In this document: positions 22,934 to 32,733 of the stretch, in pieces
Layout of the letters: each line of letters starts with the position of its first letter
Numbering within the stretch: the first letter of the stretch is position 1
Notes under the pieces: model-generated
The model's input: only the letters and a program-made list of their open reading frames with translations
What the model was told of the DNA's origin: nothing
Database searches by the model: none
Source: Acidobacteriota bacterium
GTDB taxonomy: Bacteria; Acidobacteriota; Terriglobia; Bryobacterales; Bryobacteraceae
Direction: 5' to 3'
Assembly (NCBI GenBank): GCA_029776225.1
Contig: JAKOTR010000084.1
Span: 1 to 45,425 of the forward strand
DNA length: 45,425 nucleotides
Position numbers and translations under genes: made by a program

Positions 22934-24987
22934 TGTTTCCCTCCAGCACCCGGGCCTCCTGGAGTCGGCATGGCCGCTTTCTTGCCTCCGCCGCTGTCGC
23001 TCTTCTTGCCGCCCCTGGTAGCAGTCGGATCGGCCAGCGCCAGCAGTTCGCCCGGCTGCAGCCCTTCGGCGACCACCATTGTGGATTCACTGCGCTTCAG
23101 CGGTTTTATGACCCGTTCCTCAAATTCGTTGCCGTGTTTCACAAATACCACCGGTTTTCCGTCTCTCTCAAACACCGCCTGGACCGGGATGTGGATCGCA
23201 TCCGGAATCCTCTCGACGATGATCTCGACATCCGCCAGAAGGCCCGGCCTGAGCAGCACGTCCAACTGGCTGTCCTCCTCGGGAGGCGGAGGCAGCTTCG
23301 CATTGGCCAGTTCCTCGTCAGTGAACTGGAACGCACCGCTGGCGCCGCCCGGAAGCGGTATCTCTTCTCCAATTCCGAGCGGGCCACCTCCAATCCCGAG
23401 CGGGCCGCCACGCTCGGCGGCTCCGCCCTCGCCGCGTGCGCCCATCCTGCCGCCCGGGCCGCCCGGGCCGCGCTGGAATCCAAGAACCGGCGGACCCTCG
23501 GTTCCGGCGCCCTCGCCACCCGGCCTGCCCGGTCTGCCTTGCCCAAACCTCGCACCCGCGGCGCCGCCCATCATCGACCGCATCTGCTCACTCAGCTTCT
23601 GCCGCTCTTCGGGGCTCAAATCCTGCATGCTCCGGCCACCCAGCATCTTCTGGAAAGCCTCGCGCATCTTCTGGCGCTCTTCCGGAGACATTCCGCCTCC
23701 AGGCGCGCGGCCTCCTTCCTGGCCTTCGCCGCCGGCACGGGCGCCTTCTCCCCGTACCCGGCCGCCACGCTCGCCGCGCATCCGGGCGCCTTCTGCGCCC
23801 GGCGGCGGGCCGGCCCTAAGTCCTTCGCCCTCGGGCATCATTCCGGGACCGCCAGGGAAGCCGGGCATTCCCTCCGGGCCCATCTCGGTCCTCATGGCCA
23901 TCAGCGCCGCCGCCCCCGGCCTCTTCCGGTTCCGCTCGGCCGTCTCCAGGATTCTGCGGATCTGCTCGGGCTTCGCTCCAAGCCCGCTGAGCAGTTCCTT
24001 CATATCCACCGAAAACACGACGTCGAACTTCTTGGCCATGTCGCCGGACCAGACGTTGGCGCTGGCCGTTCCGCTCAGCGACTTGATCTTGCCGTTGAAT
24101 ACCTTATCCGGGACGGCGTCCAGCCGGATCCTGACGTCCTGCCCTTCGTGCAGATTCGCCCGGTCCAGCTCGCCGACCTTGGCTGCCACTTCGAGTTCCG
24201 AAAGATCGAGCACGTCCGCCACGGGCATTCCCGGGTTGACCTGGTCGCCTTCCCTGAGGTCAGGCAACTGCATGCCGCGCATCATAAAGTTGCCCCGGTT
24301 CTGCCGGATGGCAACCAGCCCCGAAATCGGCGCCAGCAGCTTTACCTGCCGCAGCCGCATCTTCTCCCGGTTCAGCTCCAGAATCGCCTTGTTACGCTTT
24401 TCCCGAAGAACCGCCAGCTCGGCCTGCGAACTCTCCAGCCGCGACTTGATGTCGCTTTCCAGTTGCTTCAGAGCCCGCTGCGCTTCTTCCAGGTTCAGCA
24501 GGTTCTTCTTCTGGTCGATCGGCGACAGCAGCGGGTTGCGTTTCACTTCCAATTGCGCCCGCTGCACCGCAAAGCGCGCGCGCAGCAGGTCCACCTGGTC
24601 CTGGTTGTTCCGGATCTCGAGCTCGGCCTGTGCCTTCTTCAACTGCTCGTCCAGTTGCTCCAGCTCAAGCTGCTTCTCCTCGAGCCTCGATTGCACCTCG
24701 GAGTCGTCGAACTCAACCACCAGATCCTTTTCGCGCGCGAAGCTGCCCAGCGGCGCGAGCCTGGTAATCTGCACCGTACCGAACAGGTTCGGGGCGATCA
24801 ACGTCACCGACCGCACGGCCCGCAGTTCCCCGCGGCCATAGCTGCGGATGATGACGTCGCCCTTCCGAACAGGGGTAGTCGGGATGACTTGCTGCTTCTG
24901 CTGGAACTGCTGGAAGAACCGGTAGCCCCAGAACGCAGCGCCAGCCACGATCAGCACCGCTAAAACTCGAATTCCGATTTTCTTCAT
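22930..24987 (-). CDS. Membrane-fusion protein with ~240-residue Gly/Arg/Met-rich insertion
   Basis: A 685-residue adaptor, far longer than the 350-450 normal for the family. One N-terminal anchor (IRVLAVLIVAGAAFWGYRFF), the lipoyl halves (SVTLIAPNLFGTVQITRLAP; LLAPISGLVAIRQNRGN), a helical hairpin (about 95-215) and the beta-barrel up to FSVDMKELLSGLG near residue 337. Then about 240 residues of low complexity follow, rich in Gly, Pro, Arg, Met and Glu, with two copies of SPEERQK plus a helix (438-452, 459-475). The barrel resumes at LDVLLRPGLLADVEIIVERI (575) and the C-terminal domain ends in a Gly/Lys-rich tail. The insertion sits in the beta-barrel between strands. It is the last adaptor before the permease, overlapping it by 4 bp. 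Confidence 0.92.
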   Translation of the reverse strand: MKKIGIRVLAVLIVAGAAFWGYRFFQQFQQKQQVIPTTPVRKGDVIIRSYGRGELRAVRSVTLIAPNLFGTVQITRLAPLGSFAREKDLVVEFDDSEVQSRLEEKQLELEQLDEQLKKAQAELEIRNNQDQVDLLRARFAVQRAQLEVKRNPLLSPIDQKKNLLNLEEAQRALKQLESDIKSRLESSQAELAVLREKRNKAILELNREKMRLRQVKLLAPISGLVAIRQNRGNFMMRGMQLPDLREGDQVNPGMPVADVLDLSELEVAAKVGELDRANLHEGQDVRIRLDAVPDKVFNGKIKSLSGTASANVWSGDMAKKFDVVFSVDMKELLSGLGAKPEQIRRILETAERNRKRPGAAALMAMRTEMGPEGMPGFPGGPGMMPEGEGLRAGPPPGAEGARMRGERGGRVRGEGARAGGEGQEGGRAPGGGMSPEERQKMREAFQKMLGGRSMQDLSPEERQKLSEQMRSMMGGAAGARFGQGRPGRPGGEGAGTEGPPVLGFQRGPGGPGGRMGARGEGGAAERGGPLGIGGGPLGIGEEIPLPGGASGAFQFTDEELANAKLPPPPEEDSQLDVLLRPGLLADVEIIVERIPDAIHIPVQAVFERDGKPVVFVKHGNEFEERVIKPLKRSESTMVVAEGLQPGELLALADPTATRGGKKSDSGGGKKAAMPTPGGPGAGGKQ

Positions 24988-25047
24988 GACCTTAGCTCTT
25001 GGCTGTGCACCTCCGGCAGCCCGCCCCTGGCGGACGGCCGCCGTTCT

Positions 25048-26349
25048 CTACAGTTTCTTTGCGCGCTTGGCGGCTTCGAACGGGTTTTCGAGAGTCACCA
25101 CTTCTCCCTCTTTCAACCCGCTCAGCACCACGATGTCGTTTTCGTTGCGCTTCCCCACTTCGATCTGGCGAAGTTCGAACGCCTGCCCGCGCTGCACGTA
25201 AACCGCGGGCTTGCCGTTATGCAGAAAGCTGGCGCGGGCGGGAATCAGCAGGGCGTTGGGCTCGCTCTCGATAATGATTTCCGCGGTCGCGCTCATTCCC
25301 GGCCGGAGCCGCGGATCCAAATTCTTCAGTGTGGCATACGCAGGGAAGCTTTTCTCCGCCGTCGTGAACCGCGAAAAGTTCAGCGTCGCCACCGGGCTGA
25401 TCCAGTCCAGTTCCGCGATGAATTCCTTGTCGGCAATCGCGTCCACCCGTACCCGGACCTGCTGCCCCAGCTTGGAATGCCCACGCTCCACTTCCTCGAG
25501 TTTCATCTCGACCCGCATGCTGGACAGATCCGGAATCTCGGCGATGGCCGCGCCCGTCCACGCGTTGTCGCCTTCCTTGAAGGGCGGCGGCATCGACCCG
25601 AACGAGCCCTGGGCGCGGAAGTTCGGCAGAATAGTCAGAATACCGTCGTTCGGAGCCCGGAGCACCATATTCGCCAGGTATCCCTTTACCCGCTCCGTAT
25701 CCCGGATGGTCTTCGCCTTGCGCTGATCCAGGCGCTGCATGTCCGCCTTCTGGTTCACCTTGTGGGCGTTGATTGTGGCGTTCACCTTCCGCAATTCGCC
25801 CTCGGCGATTCCCACATCGATTCTGTTCTTGGCGCCCTGGATCTCCGACAGGATTTCCGCCTTGCCCGCCTCCAGCTTCGCGCGTTCCACGTTGTAGGTG
25901 GAGCGCATGAGGCTCATCGCATCCTGTTCGTTCGTGATGCGGTGTGCCGCCTGGGTCTGCACGATTTCGCTCTCGGCCGTCCGGACGTTCGTGCGGAACT
26001 CCAGATAGCTCTGTTCCTGCTGCGCGCTATCGAACTCCACCACAACGTCGCCCTTCCTGATGGGCTTGCCGTCCTCGGCCAGCCGGACAATCCGCAGATT
26101 GGGCACTTGCGGGGCCGTAAGTACTGTCGAGCGCGTACTCTTGATCTCTCCCCGCGTCCTCGTGCTGATCACGAATTCTCCCCGCCGTACACGCGCCGTC
26201 GGCACCACCACTTCGGTCGTCCCGGCGTAGTGATACGCGGCGAACGCCCCGCCGCCCATGACAACCAGCGCGGCCGCCCAGCCGATGATTTTCTGCTTCC
26301 GCGAAGTCTGTTTCCCAAGTCGCTGTTTCGGTTTTATGTCTTTGGACAT
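25048..26349 (-). CDS. HlyD-type membrane-fusion protein
   Basis: A 433-residue adaptor without insertions. N-terminal anchor IIGWAAALVVMGGGAFAAYH, lipoyl half around TVLTAPQVPNLRIVRLAEDG, a helical hairpin of about 110 residues, second lipoyl half (LRAPNDGILTILPNF), and a beta-barrel ending in RLRPGMSATAEIIIESEPNA, followed by a C-terminal membrane-proximal domain (VQRGQAFELRQIEVGKRNEN). The C-terminus ends with GLKEGEVVTLENPFEAAKRA. The gene lies 20 bp after the first adaptor and 60 bp before the third. Three different adaptors with one permease suggests either redundant or hetero-oligomeric rings. Confidence 0.9.
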   Translation of the reverse strand: MSKDIKPKQRLGKQTSRKQKIIGWAAALVVMGGGAFAAYHYAGTTEVVVPTARVRRGEFVISTRTRGEIKSTRSTVLTAPQVPNLRIVRLAEDGKPIRKGDVVVEFDSAQQEQSYLEFRTNVRTAESEIVQTQAAHRITNEQDAMSLMRSTYNVERAKLEAGKAEILSEIQGAKNRIDVGIAEGELRKVNATINAHKVNQKADMQRLDQRKAKTIRDTERVKGYLANMVLRAPNDGILTILPNFRAQGSFGSMPPPFKEGDNAWTGAAIAEIPDLSSMRVEMKLEEVERGHSKLGQQVRVRVDAIADKEFIAELDWISPVATLNFSRFTTAEKSFPAYATLKNLDPRLRPGMSATAEIIIESEPNALLIPARASFLHNGKPAVYVQRGQAFELRQIEVGKRNENDIVVLSGLKEGEVVTLENPFEAAKRAKKL

Positions 26350-26369
26350 CGGTTCTTACCCACCGGCTC

Positions 26370-27716
26370 TCACTTCGTCTGTTTCGTATCGGGCCGCTCG
26401 GCAGCGACTACCTCTCCCGGCTGCAAGCCGGAACGAATCGCCGCCTCCACGTTATTTTTCAAAGCTATTTCCACCGGCCGCCGTTCCCAACCCGCTCCCC
26501 GGCGCACGAACACGTAAGTCTCGCCGCCCGGCTCGTCCTGGAACACCGCCTCAAGCGGCACGATCACCGCGTTTTCCGCAGCCTCGATCACTACGTCGGC
26601 GCTCACCGAAAGATCCGGAACCACCCGCGGATCCAGCCGCTCCAGCCGGATGTTCACCGGGATCTCCCTCACGTAGTCCGCGCGGAACCCCGCGGTCTTC
26701 GGCATAGCGGCGATCGAAGAAACGCGGCCGGGCAGCTCCAGGTCCGGGTACGCGTCGAATTGCACTTTCACCCGGGCGCCTACTCGCACCGAGTCAATAT
26801 CCGCCTGGTTGGCCAGCGCGTTCACCACCATGGAACTCGGATCGACGATGCGCATGAACATCGTGCCCGGACGGACCTCGTCGCCGGCCATGATCTGCTT
26901 CGTTTCCCCCTGGCGGAAGATTGTGCCCATGACCACCAGCCCGTCGATCGGCGCACGGAACACCAGCCGGTCCGCGTTTGCCTGCGACCGCTGAAACTCC
27001 AGTTTGTTCTGGTCGGCTTCAAGCCGGCTGACTCTCCACTGCGCCTGCTGCGCGATGTCCTTGAATTTCACCTCGGACAGCAGCAGTTTGTACCTGGCAG
27101 CCGCCTCTTGCTCGGCAAGCTTCAGCCGTTCGGATACAATCGCCGATTGCACGGGGATGGTCTTCAGATCGTGCCGGGCTTTGTCGAGTTCGGCTTTCGC
27201 TTGTGCGACGGACCGGTTGTGCGTCTCTTTTTCCAGGTCCAGGTTCGCTTTCAGCGACAACAGGTTGGCCTCCTGCTGGTCCAGGCTCGCCCGGTAGTCG
27301 TCCAGCCGCAACAGCATGAACTGGCGGTCGAATTCCGCCACGACATCGCCCTTTTTCACCCGGGAGCCCGGCTCGGCAACCTTTTGGAGGATTAGATCGA
27401 ATCCGCCTCCGCCACCGCCACCCCCGCCGCCTGGCCCGCGGCGGCTTCCGCGCAACTGAGGCGCCAGCAGCGAGGCGTAACGCTCCGGCGCCGTTGTCCC
27501 TGTCAGGCGTATGGTCTGTTCCAGGGTGCCCGAACGCACCGTTGCCGTCCGCACAGAGGGTTCCGCAGCCTTGCCGCCCTGTTTGGCGGGCGTATCCGAC
27601 CGTGCCTGCCACAACAGTCCGCTCCCCGCGACCAGGATCGCCGCTGGAAGCAGCGCTATCAGTGCACGTCTTTGCTTTCTCACGGGCCTCTCCGGCCCCT
27701 TCTGCTGGGGTTGCAT
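26370..27716 (-). CDS. HlyD-type membrane-fusion protein, first gene of efflux operon
   Basis: A 448-residue adaptor. I start at ATG 27716 behind GGAAGG at seven nt; a longer frame to 27767 has no homology. N-terminal anchor LIALLPAAILVAGSGLLW, a lipoyl half starting GTTAPERYASLLAPQLRGSR, then ten Gly in a row before FDLILQKVAEPGSRVKKGD. Coiled-coil hairpin follows (about 125-215), second lipoyl half FRAPIDGLVVMGTIFRQG, beta-barrel and C-terminal domain (LDPRVVPDLSVSADVVIEAA). Belongs with the two adaptors that follow, at 20 bp. Substrate unknown. Confidence 0.9.
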   Translation of the reverse strand: MQPQQKGPERPVRKQRRALIALLPAAILVAGSGLLWQARSDTPAKQGGKAAEPSVRTATVRSGTLEQTIRLTGTTAPERYASLLAPQLRGSRRGPGGGGGGGGGGFDLILQKVAEPGSRVKKGDVVAEFDRQFMLLRLDDYRASLDQQEANLLSLKANLDLEKETHNRSVAQAKAELDKARHDLKTIPVQSAIVSERLKLAEQEAAARYKLLLSEVKFKDIAQQAQWRVSRLEADQNKLEFQRSQANADRLVFRAPIDGLVVMGTIFRQGETKQIMAGDEVRPGTMFMRIVDPSSMVVNALANQADIDSVRVGARVKVQFDAYPDLELPGRVSSIAAMPKTAGFRADYVREIPVNIRLERLDPRVVPDLSVSADVVIEAAENAVIVPLEAVFQDEPGGETYVFVRRGAGWERRPVEIALKNNVEAAIRSGLQPGEVVAAERPDTKQTK

Positions 27717-27833
27717 TGCGAAGCCTTCCGCGCACGGCGCGACCTTCAGGGGCCGCGCCTGCCTCATAGATGCCTGTATCTTCTCGAACAGTAAAGACGA
27801 GATCGGCTCGGGAAAGGTTAGCCCCTGACCACT

Positions 27834-27883
27834 AAAGGATCAGGTTTTCAACACTGACAAGCAAAGGGATCAGGTTTTTCAAC
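27834..27883. repeat. Two near-identical direct repeats (GGATCAGGTTTTTCAAC type)
   Basis: AAAGGATCAGGTTTTCAAC at 27834-27852 and AAAGGGATCAGGTTTTTCAAC at 27863-27883 differ by two single-base insertions. CCTGACC at 27824-27830 adds an inverted partial copy. Such GGTCAGG/GATCAGG units flank REP-type or IS remnants in several genomes; no transposase is present here. Confidence 0.55.
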
Positions 27884-27955
27884 AGGTGTTGTGTAACGCA
27901 ACGCCGGGCGGCGTCTGCACCGCCCAGGCTGCCGGAAATGCCCAGCCTATAACAC

Positions 27956-27986
27956 AAAAACGCCCGCCGGGGAGGTCCGGCGGGCG
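27956..27986 (-). terminator. Intrinsic terminator behind rho
   Basis: CGCCCGCCGG (27961-27970) pairs perfectly over 10 bp with CCGGCGGGCG (27977-27986) around a 6-nt loop; on the minus strand the stem is followed by TTTTTGTG. It lies 32 bp after the rho stop. Confidence 0.9.
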
Positions 27987-28018
27987 TTCAGTTCTGCCAA
28001 ACGGAAATGTCGGGAGGA

Positions 28019-29446
28019 TCAGCTACTCATCGAGGCCAGGAACTCAGCGTTGTTGCGGGTCTTGCTCAGTTTGTCGAGCAGCAATTCCATAGCCTCCACC
28101 TGGGAGAGCGGGGAAAGCACCTTGCGGAGTACCCAGACCCGGTTCAGCTCTTCCTTCGGCTGCAACAGCTCTTCCTTCCGGGTGCCGCTCTTGTTGATAT
28201 CAATGGCGGGGAACACGCGCTTGTCCACCAGCTTCCGGTCCAGGTGAATTTCCATATTGCCCGTGCCTTTGAATTCCTCGAAAATCACGTCGTCCATCCG
28301 GCTGCCGGTATCGATCAGCGCCGTGGCGATGATGGTCAGCGAGCCGCCTTCCTCGATGTTGCGGGCCGCGCCGAAGAACCGCTTGGGGCGCTGGAGCGCG
28401 TTGGAATCCACGCCACCGGAGAGCACCTTGCCCGAAGGCGGCACGATGGTGTTATACGCTCGCGCCAGGCGGGTGATCGAATCCAGCAGAATCACCACGT
28501 CCCGCTTGTGCTCGACCAGCCGCTTGGCTTTCTCGATGACCATCTCGGCCACCTGAACGTGCCTGGCCGCCGGTTCGTCGAACGTCGAACTGATGACCTC
28601 GCCCCGTACCGAGCGCTGCATGTCGGTCACCTCTTCCGGCCGCTCGTCGATCAGCAGCACGATCAGGATGATCTCCGGGTGATTCGCCGTGATGGAGTTG
28701 GCGATGCTTTGCAGCAGCATCGTCTTACCGGTCCTGGGTGGCGACACGATCAGGCCGCGCTGCCCCTTGCCGATCGGGGTCAAAAGGTCCATAATGCGGC
28801 CCGAGTAATTGTCCTTCGTCGTCTCCAGCTTGATCCGCGAATTCGGGTACAGCGGCGTCAGGTTGTCGAAGAAAATCTTGTTACGCGCTTCTTCCGGCGG
28901 CTCGAAGTTGATCGCGTCCACCTTGATGAGAGCGAAATACCGCTCTCCTTCCTTGGGCGGCCGGATCTGGCCCGAAATCGTGTCGCCGGTCCGGAGGTCA
29001 AACCGGCGGATCTGGGACGGCGAGACGTAGACGTCGTCCGGTCCCGGCAGATAGTTGTATTCCGGAGCCCGCAGGAAGCCGAAGCCGTCCGGCAGGCACT
29101 CCAGTACGCCCTCGGAGAAGATCAGACCGCTCTTCTCCGCCTGGGCCTGAAGGATCTTGAAAATAAGCTCCTGTTTTCGCAGTCCGGAGGTGCCGGTCAG
29201 ACCGAGATCCTTGCCGATCTGATTCAACTGCTGAATGCTCATGTCCTTGAGCGCAACCAGATCCAGGGTGGTATTGACGGAGGGAGCACCGTTCTTAACG
29301 CTGGACGCACTACCACCGCCCCGCCCCTTTTTTGCGCCAGATTGGGAAGGAGTTGCCGTCTGAGACGCGTTTTGCGTCTGAGGCTTTTCCTCCTGCGTTT
29401 GGATCGGGTTTACGCTCTGTTCTGGGTTTTCCATATTGCTTGCCAA
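28019..29446 (-). CDS. rho: Transcription termination factor Rho
   Basis: A 475-residue RNA-dependent helicase that ends transcription. An N-terminal low-complexity tail (about 1-58; Gln/Ser/Gly-rich) precedes the Rho_N helices ([20 protein letters not shown]). The RNA-binding domain has [20 protein letters not shown], and the ATPase has Walker [27 protein letters not shown] and [13 protein letters not shown], followed by the R-loop region ([20 protein letters not shown]). The start is TTG 29446 close to GAGGG; ATG 29434 is possible. It overlaps the end of engB by 37 (or 25) bp. It has its own intrinsic terminator downstream. Confidence 0.97.
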   Translation of the reverse strand: MASNMENPEQSVNPIQTQEEKPQTQNASQTATPSQSGAKKGRGGGSASSVKNGAPSVNTTLDLVALKDMSIQQLNQIGKDLGLTGTSGLRKQELIFKILQAQAEKSGLIFSEGVLECLPDGFGFLRAPEYNYLPGPDDVYVSPSQIRRFDLRTGDTISGQIRPPKEGERYFALIKVDAINFEPPEEARNKIFFDNLTPLYPNSRIKLETTKDNYSGRIMDLLTPIGKGQRGLIVSPPRTGKTMLLQSIANSITANHPEIILIVLLIDERPEEVTDMQRSVRGEVISSTFDEPAARHVQVAEMVIEKAKRLVEHKRDVVILLDSITRLARAYNTIVPPSGKVLSGGVDSNALQRPKRFFGAARNIEEGGSLTIIATALIDTGSRMDDVIFEEFKGTGNMEIHLDRKLVDKRVFPAIDINKSGTRKEELLQPKEELNRVWVLRKVLSPLSQVEAMELLLDKLSKTRNNAEFLASMSS

Positions 29447-29982
29447 ATTTCCCTCACTCCCTCGCCAGTTACGGCCGAGAACGGCACTGGATCGTGGCCG
29501 GCCACCTTCCGGATGGCCTCCAGTCCGCGATACACTTCGTGTCGGTTTTTCAGTTTGTCAGTTTTTGTGGCGACAACCAGATGCCGCCGGTTGTGGAACT
29601 CCAGCCACTCTTTGAGTTCCAGATCTTTTTCCATCCAGCCGCGGCGAATGTCCAGTAATAGAATCGCTAGAACCAGGCTCTTGCGGCCAAGCAGGTAGGA
29701 TTCCACCAGTTCCTTCCAGCTTGCCGCCACCCTCCCGGGAACCCGGGCATATCCGTATCCCGGCACGTCGACGAAGCGGATTTTGCAGTCTGTGTCATAG
29801 AAGTGAATCAGCTTCGTGCAGCCGGGTTTTCTGCTGGTCCTTGCCACTTGCTTTGAGTCGAGCAGGGAGTTCAGCAGGCTGGATTTGCCCACGTTGCTTC
29901 TTCCCAGGAACGCAACCTCCGGCGACTCCTCGGGGGGAAATTGCTCCCGGTGGGCTGCACCTATTATATACCGCGCTTCCAT
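29410..29982 (-). CDS. engB: Ribosome assembly GTPase EngB (YihA/YsxC)
   Basis: A 190-residue GTPase required for large-subunit assembly. Start chosen at ATG 29982 ([17 protein letters not shown]), which gives the family's usual N-terminus; a GTG at 29997 adds five residues. G1 is [14 protein letters not shown]3 [14 protein letters not shown]4 ATKTDKL and G5 FSAVTGEG. The conserved [14 protein letters not shown] is the EngB switch region. The C-terminus overlaps the rho start by 25-37 bp, so the two are likely translated in coupling. lon is about 200 bp upstream on the same strand. Confidence 0.95.
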   Translation of the reverse strand: MEARYIIGAAHREQFPPEESPEVAFLGRSNVGKSSLLNSLLDSKQVARTSRKPGCTKLIHFYDTDCKIRFVDVPGYGYARVPGRVAASWKELVESYLLGRKSLVLAILLLDIRRGWMEKDLELKEWLEFHNRRHLVVATKTDKLKNRHEVYRGLEAIRKVAGHDPVPFSAVTGEGVREIWQAIWKTQNRA

Positions 29983-30179
29983 ACTCTCAGCCGCCACTTA
30001 CCCACTCGCGTACGCGACGCGGCCCCTCGACAGGGGCGCCCGTCCTTGCGAACGCCCGGCGTCCGGATCAGGATCGCAAATATCAAGAGCTAGCCGGCTC
30101 GGGGCAGCGCATCACAACGCATCCGCCCAGCATGAAATTCCGACACCACTGGCGGCGCGCCCGGCCCGGAGCGGATAAG

Positions 30180-32600
30180 CTAGTGCAACTTCTCTTCGCT
30201 CTGCTGCGCGCCCACTTCGACCTGGGCCGTATTCGTGGGCAGCGGCAGGGCCGTGATTTCCCTTTCGAGGGCGATCTTCAACACTTCGTCCATCGAATCG
30301 ACGAAGTGCAGCTTCAACTCGTTCCGGACGTTCTCGGGGATGTCGGGCAGGTCCTTCTCGTTGCCCTTCGGGATGATCACTTCGAACACCCGGTGTCTCC
30401 TGGCCGCCAGCAGCTTCTCCTTCAGCCCGCCGATCGGCAGCACCCGCCCGCGCAGCGTGATCTCGCCAGTCATGGCCACGTCGCACCGGACCGGTATCTT
30501 GGTCAGTGCGCTGACGATCGCCGTCGCGATCGTGATCCCGGCCGAGGGTCCGTCCTTGGGAATCGCACCTTCTGGGACGTGTACGTGAATGTCCAGGTTC
30601 CGGTAAAAATCGCGCGGCAGCCCCAGTTGATGCGCCCGCGACCGGATGTAGCTCATCGCCGCCTGGGCCGACTCCTGCATAACGTCGCCCAGCTTCCCGG
30701 TTGTGGTCAGCTTTCCTTTCCCGTCCATGATGGTCGCTTCGGACGTCAGGATTTGCCCGCCCACCTCCGTCCAGGCCAATCCCAGCGCGGCGCCGATCTC
30801 ATTGCATCTATCGGCTTCGGGGTCGCGGAACTTTGGAGGTCCGAGATATTCCGGAACATTGTCTGCGGTGATCACCACCTGGGGCGGCGTTGTCTTGGTT
30901 TCGCTGCTTTGCGCATTCACCACCGCACGCGCCACTTTCCGGCAGATGTTTCCGATTTCCCGCTCCAGGTTCCGGACGCCGGCCTCCCGGGTATAGTACT
31001 GCACCACGGTCATGAGGCCCTCGTCGGTGAATTTCACCAACTTGTCGGTCAGTCCGGTCTGCTCCATCTGCTTCCGCACCAGGAAGCGCTTGGCGATCTC
31101 CAGCTTCTCCTGCTCGGTGTAGCCGGAGAGGCGGATCACTTCCATGCGGTCCTGAAGAGCCGGCGGAATGGTGTGCAGCACGTTGGCGGTGCAGATGAAG
31201 AACACCTGGCTGAGGTCGTACTCCACGTCCAGGTAGTGGTCCATGAACATGTAATTCTGTTCCGGATCCAGCACTTCCAGCAGCGCCGCCGAGGGGTCGC
31301 CGCGGAAATCCGTGGACATCTTGTCGACTTCATCCAGCATGAATACCGGGTTGCGCGTCCCGGCCTTCCGCATCATTTGAATGATCTGCCCGGGCAGCGC
31401 CCCGATGTAGGTCCGGCGGTGGCCTCGAATTTCAGCTTCGTCCCGCACTCCGCCCAGCGAGAGCCGGATGAACTTCCGCCCCGTCGCTTTCGCGATCGAC
31501 ATCCCGAGCGAGGTTTTTCCCACGCCGGGCGCGCCCACGAAGCACAGGATGGAGCCCTTGGGGTTCTTCACCAGCCGGCGCACGGCCAGGAACTCCAGGA
31601 TGCGCTCCTTGACCTTTTCCAGCCCGTAGTGGTCCCCTTCCAGGACCTGCTCGGCGTATTTCAAGTCGCGGATTTCCTTGGACTTCTGCTTCCAGGGCAC
31701 CGCGAGCAGCCACTCCAGGTAATTGCGCGAGACGGTGGACTCGGCCGACATCGGCGGCATGTTCTCCAGCCGCTTCAGCTCCGCCATGGCCTTCTCGTAG
31801 GCGTCCTTGGTCATCCCGGCGCTTTCGATCTTCTTCTTCAGTTCGTCGATTTCGCTCTTTTCGCCGCGCCCGAGTTCCTTCTGGATCGCCTTGATCTTCT
31901 CGTTGAGGTAGTACTCCTTCTGGGCCTTTTCCATCTGCCGCTTGACGCGGCCCTGGATGGTGCGGTCCATGTTGAGCTTTTCGATCTCGATGTCGAGCAT
32001 CTCGGCGACGCGAGTCAGCCGGTCGATGGGATCGAAAATCTCCAGGAGTTCCTGCTTTTCCTCAATCGTGAGCTGGAGGTTGGCGCCCACGGTGTCGGCC
32101 AGCTTTCCGGGATCGTCCACCCGGATGGCCGCGATCATCGTCTCGTAGTTCAGGTTCTGGCTGATCTTGATGTACTGCTCGAACAGCGAGCCCACACGGG
32201 AAACCAGCGCATCCAGTTGCGGCCCGGGCTCCACCTTGAACTGGAAGGTGCGCACGACCGCCCGGAAAAACCCTTCCTCGTCGGTGACCGAGACGATCTT
32301 GCCCCGCTCGACGCCCTCTACGAGCACCTTGATGTTGCCGTCCGGGAGTTTCAGGCTCTGGACGATGTTCACGATTGTGCCGACGCTGTAAATCTCCTCC
32401 GGACGAGGCTCGTCGATCGACGCGTCGTGCTGTGTGGCCAGAAAGATCTTCTTGTCTCCGGCGAGCGCCTCCTCAAGCGCGCGGACGCTCGACTCGCGGC
32501 CAACGACGAACGGGGTCATCATGTGCGGGAAGATGACCACGTCGCGGACGGGCATCATCGGTAAACGTTTTGTGTCCGATCTTTCCTTTGATGTAAGCAT
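30180..32600 (-). CDS. lon: ATP-dependent protease Lon (LonA)
   Basis: An 806-residue protease. The N-terminal substrate domain begins [20 protein letters not shown], with a coiled coil to about residue 270; the AAA+ module has Walker [13 protein letters not shown] and Walker [11 protein letters not shown]; the C-terminal protease domain carries the Ser-Lys dyad in [15 protein letters not shown] (Ser) and the downstream Lys in [13 protein letters not shown]. Length is the family norm. The ATG at 32600 follows an A/T-rich stretch without a clear ribosome binding site; internal ATGs at residues 15-16 are possible starts. clpX lies 133 bp upstream on the same strand, a common pairing; a weak stem (GGCTCC/GGAGCC, 32670-32683) lies between. 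Confidence 0.98.
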   Translation of the reverse strand: MLTSKERSDTKRLPMMPVRDVVIFPHMMTPFVVGRESSVRALEEALAGDKKIFLATQHDASIDEPRPEEIYSVGTIVNIVQSLKLPDGNIKVLVEGVERGKIVSVTDEEGFFRAVVRTFQFKVEPGPQLDALVSRVGSLFEQYIKISQNLNYETMIAAIRVDDPGKLADTVGANLQLTIEEKQELLEIFDPIDRLTRVAEMLDIEIEKLNMDRTIQGRVKRQMEKAQKEYYLNEKIKAIQKELGRGEKSEIDELKKKIESAGMTKDAYEKAMAELKRLENMPPMSAESTVSRNYLEWLLAVPWKQKSKEIRDLKYAEQVLEGDHYGLEKVKERILEFLAVRRLVKNPKGSILCFVGAPGVGKTSLGMSIAKATGRKFIRLSLGGVRDEAEIRGHRRTYIGALPGQIIQMMRKAGTRNPVFMLDEVDKMSTDFRGDPSAALLEVLDPEQNYMFMDHYLDVEYDLSQVFFICTANVLHTIPPALQDRMEVIRLSGYTEQEKLEIAKRFLVRKQMEQTGLTDKLVKFTDEGLMTVVQYYTREAGVRNLEREIGNICRKVARAVVNAQSSETKTTPPQVVITADNVPEYLGPPKFRDPEADRCNEIGAALGLAWTEVGGQILTSEATIMDGKGKLTTTGKLGDVMQESAQAAMSYIRSRAHQLGLPRDFYRNLDIHVHVPEGAIPKDGPSAGITIATAIVSALTKIPVRCDVAMTGEITLRGRVLPIGGLKEKLLAARRHRVFEVIIPKGNEKDLPDIPENVRNELKLHFVDSMDEVLKIALEREITALPLPTNTAQVEVGAQQSEEKLH

Positions 32601-32733
32601 TTTATTTTTTCAATGGTGACGCGCGGATCCCAACGTGGGTGACTTTTACTGTTGTAAAGACCGCATTTAGGCTCCCAGGAGCCGGAGCAGAACTTGGGGC
32701 GGAGCTTCAAAAGCCGGCAGCGGCTGGTTGCCC

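Larger units (their letters stand above)
27717..28018. other. Intergenic region between efflux operon and rho
   Basis: About 300 bp without a convincing gene. It holds the start region of the first adaptor (the operon promoter should lie between 27717 and 27833), two direct repeats and the rho terminator listed separately. Confidence 0.6.

Noticed and set aside
22133-24963. Two very long plus-strand open frames
   Set aside because: Antisense shadows of the permease and the Gly/Arg-rich adaptor; repetitive composition explains the absence of stops.
30022-30037. GCCCCT/AGGGGC hairpin after lon
   Set aside because: Six-bp stem without a U-tract in either direction; not called as terminator.
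29721-32564. Plus-strand open frame of about 947 codons
   Set aside because: Antisense shadow of lon and engB without recognisable domains.
32670-32683. GGCTCC/GGAGCC stem between clpX and lon
   Set aside because: Two-base loop and no U-tract; weak.
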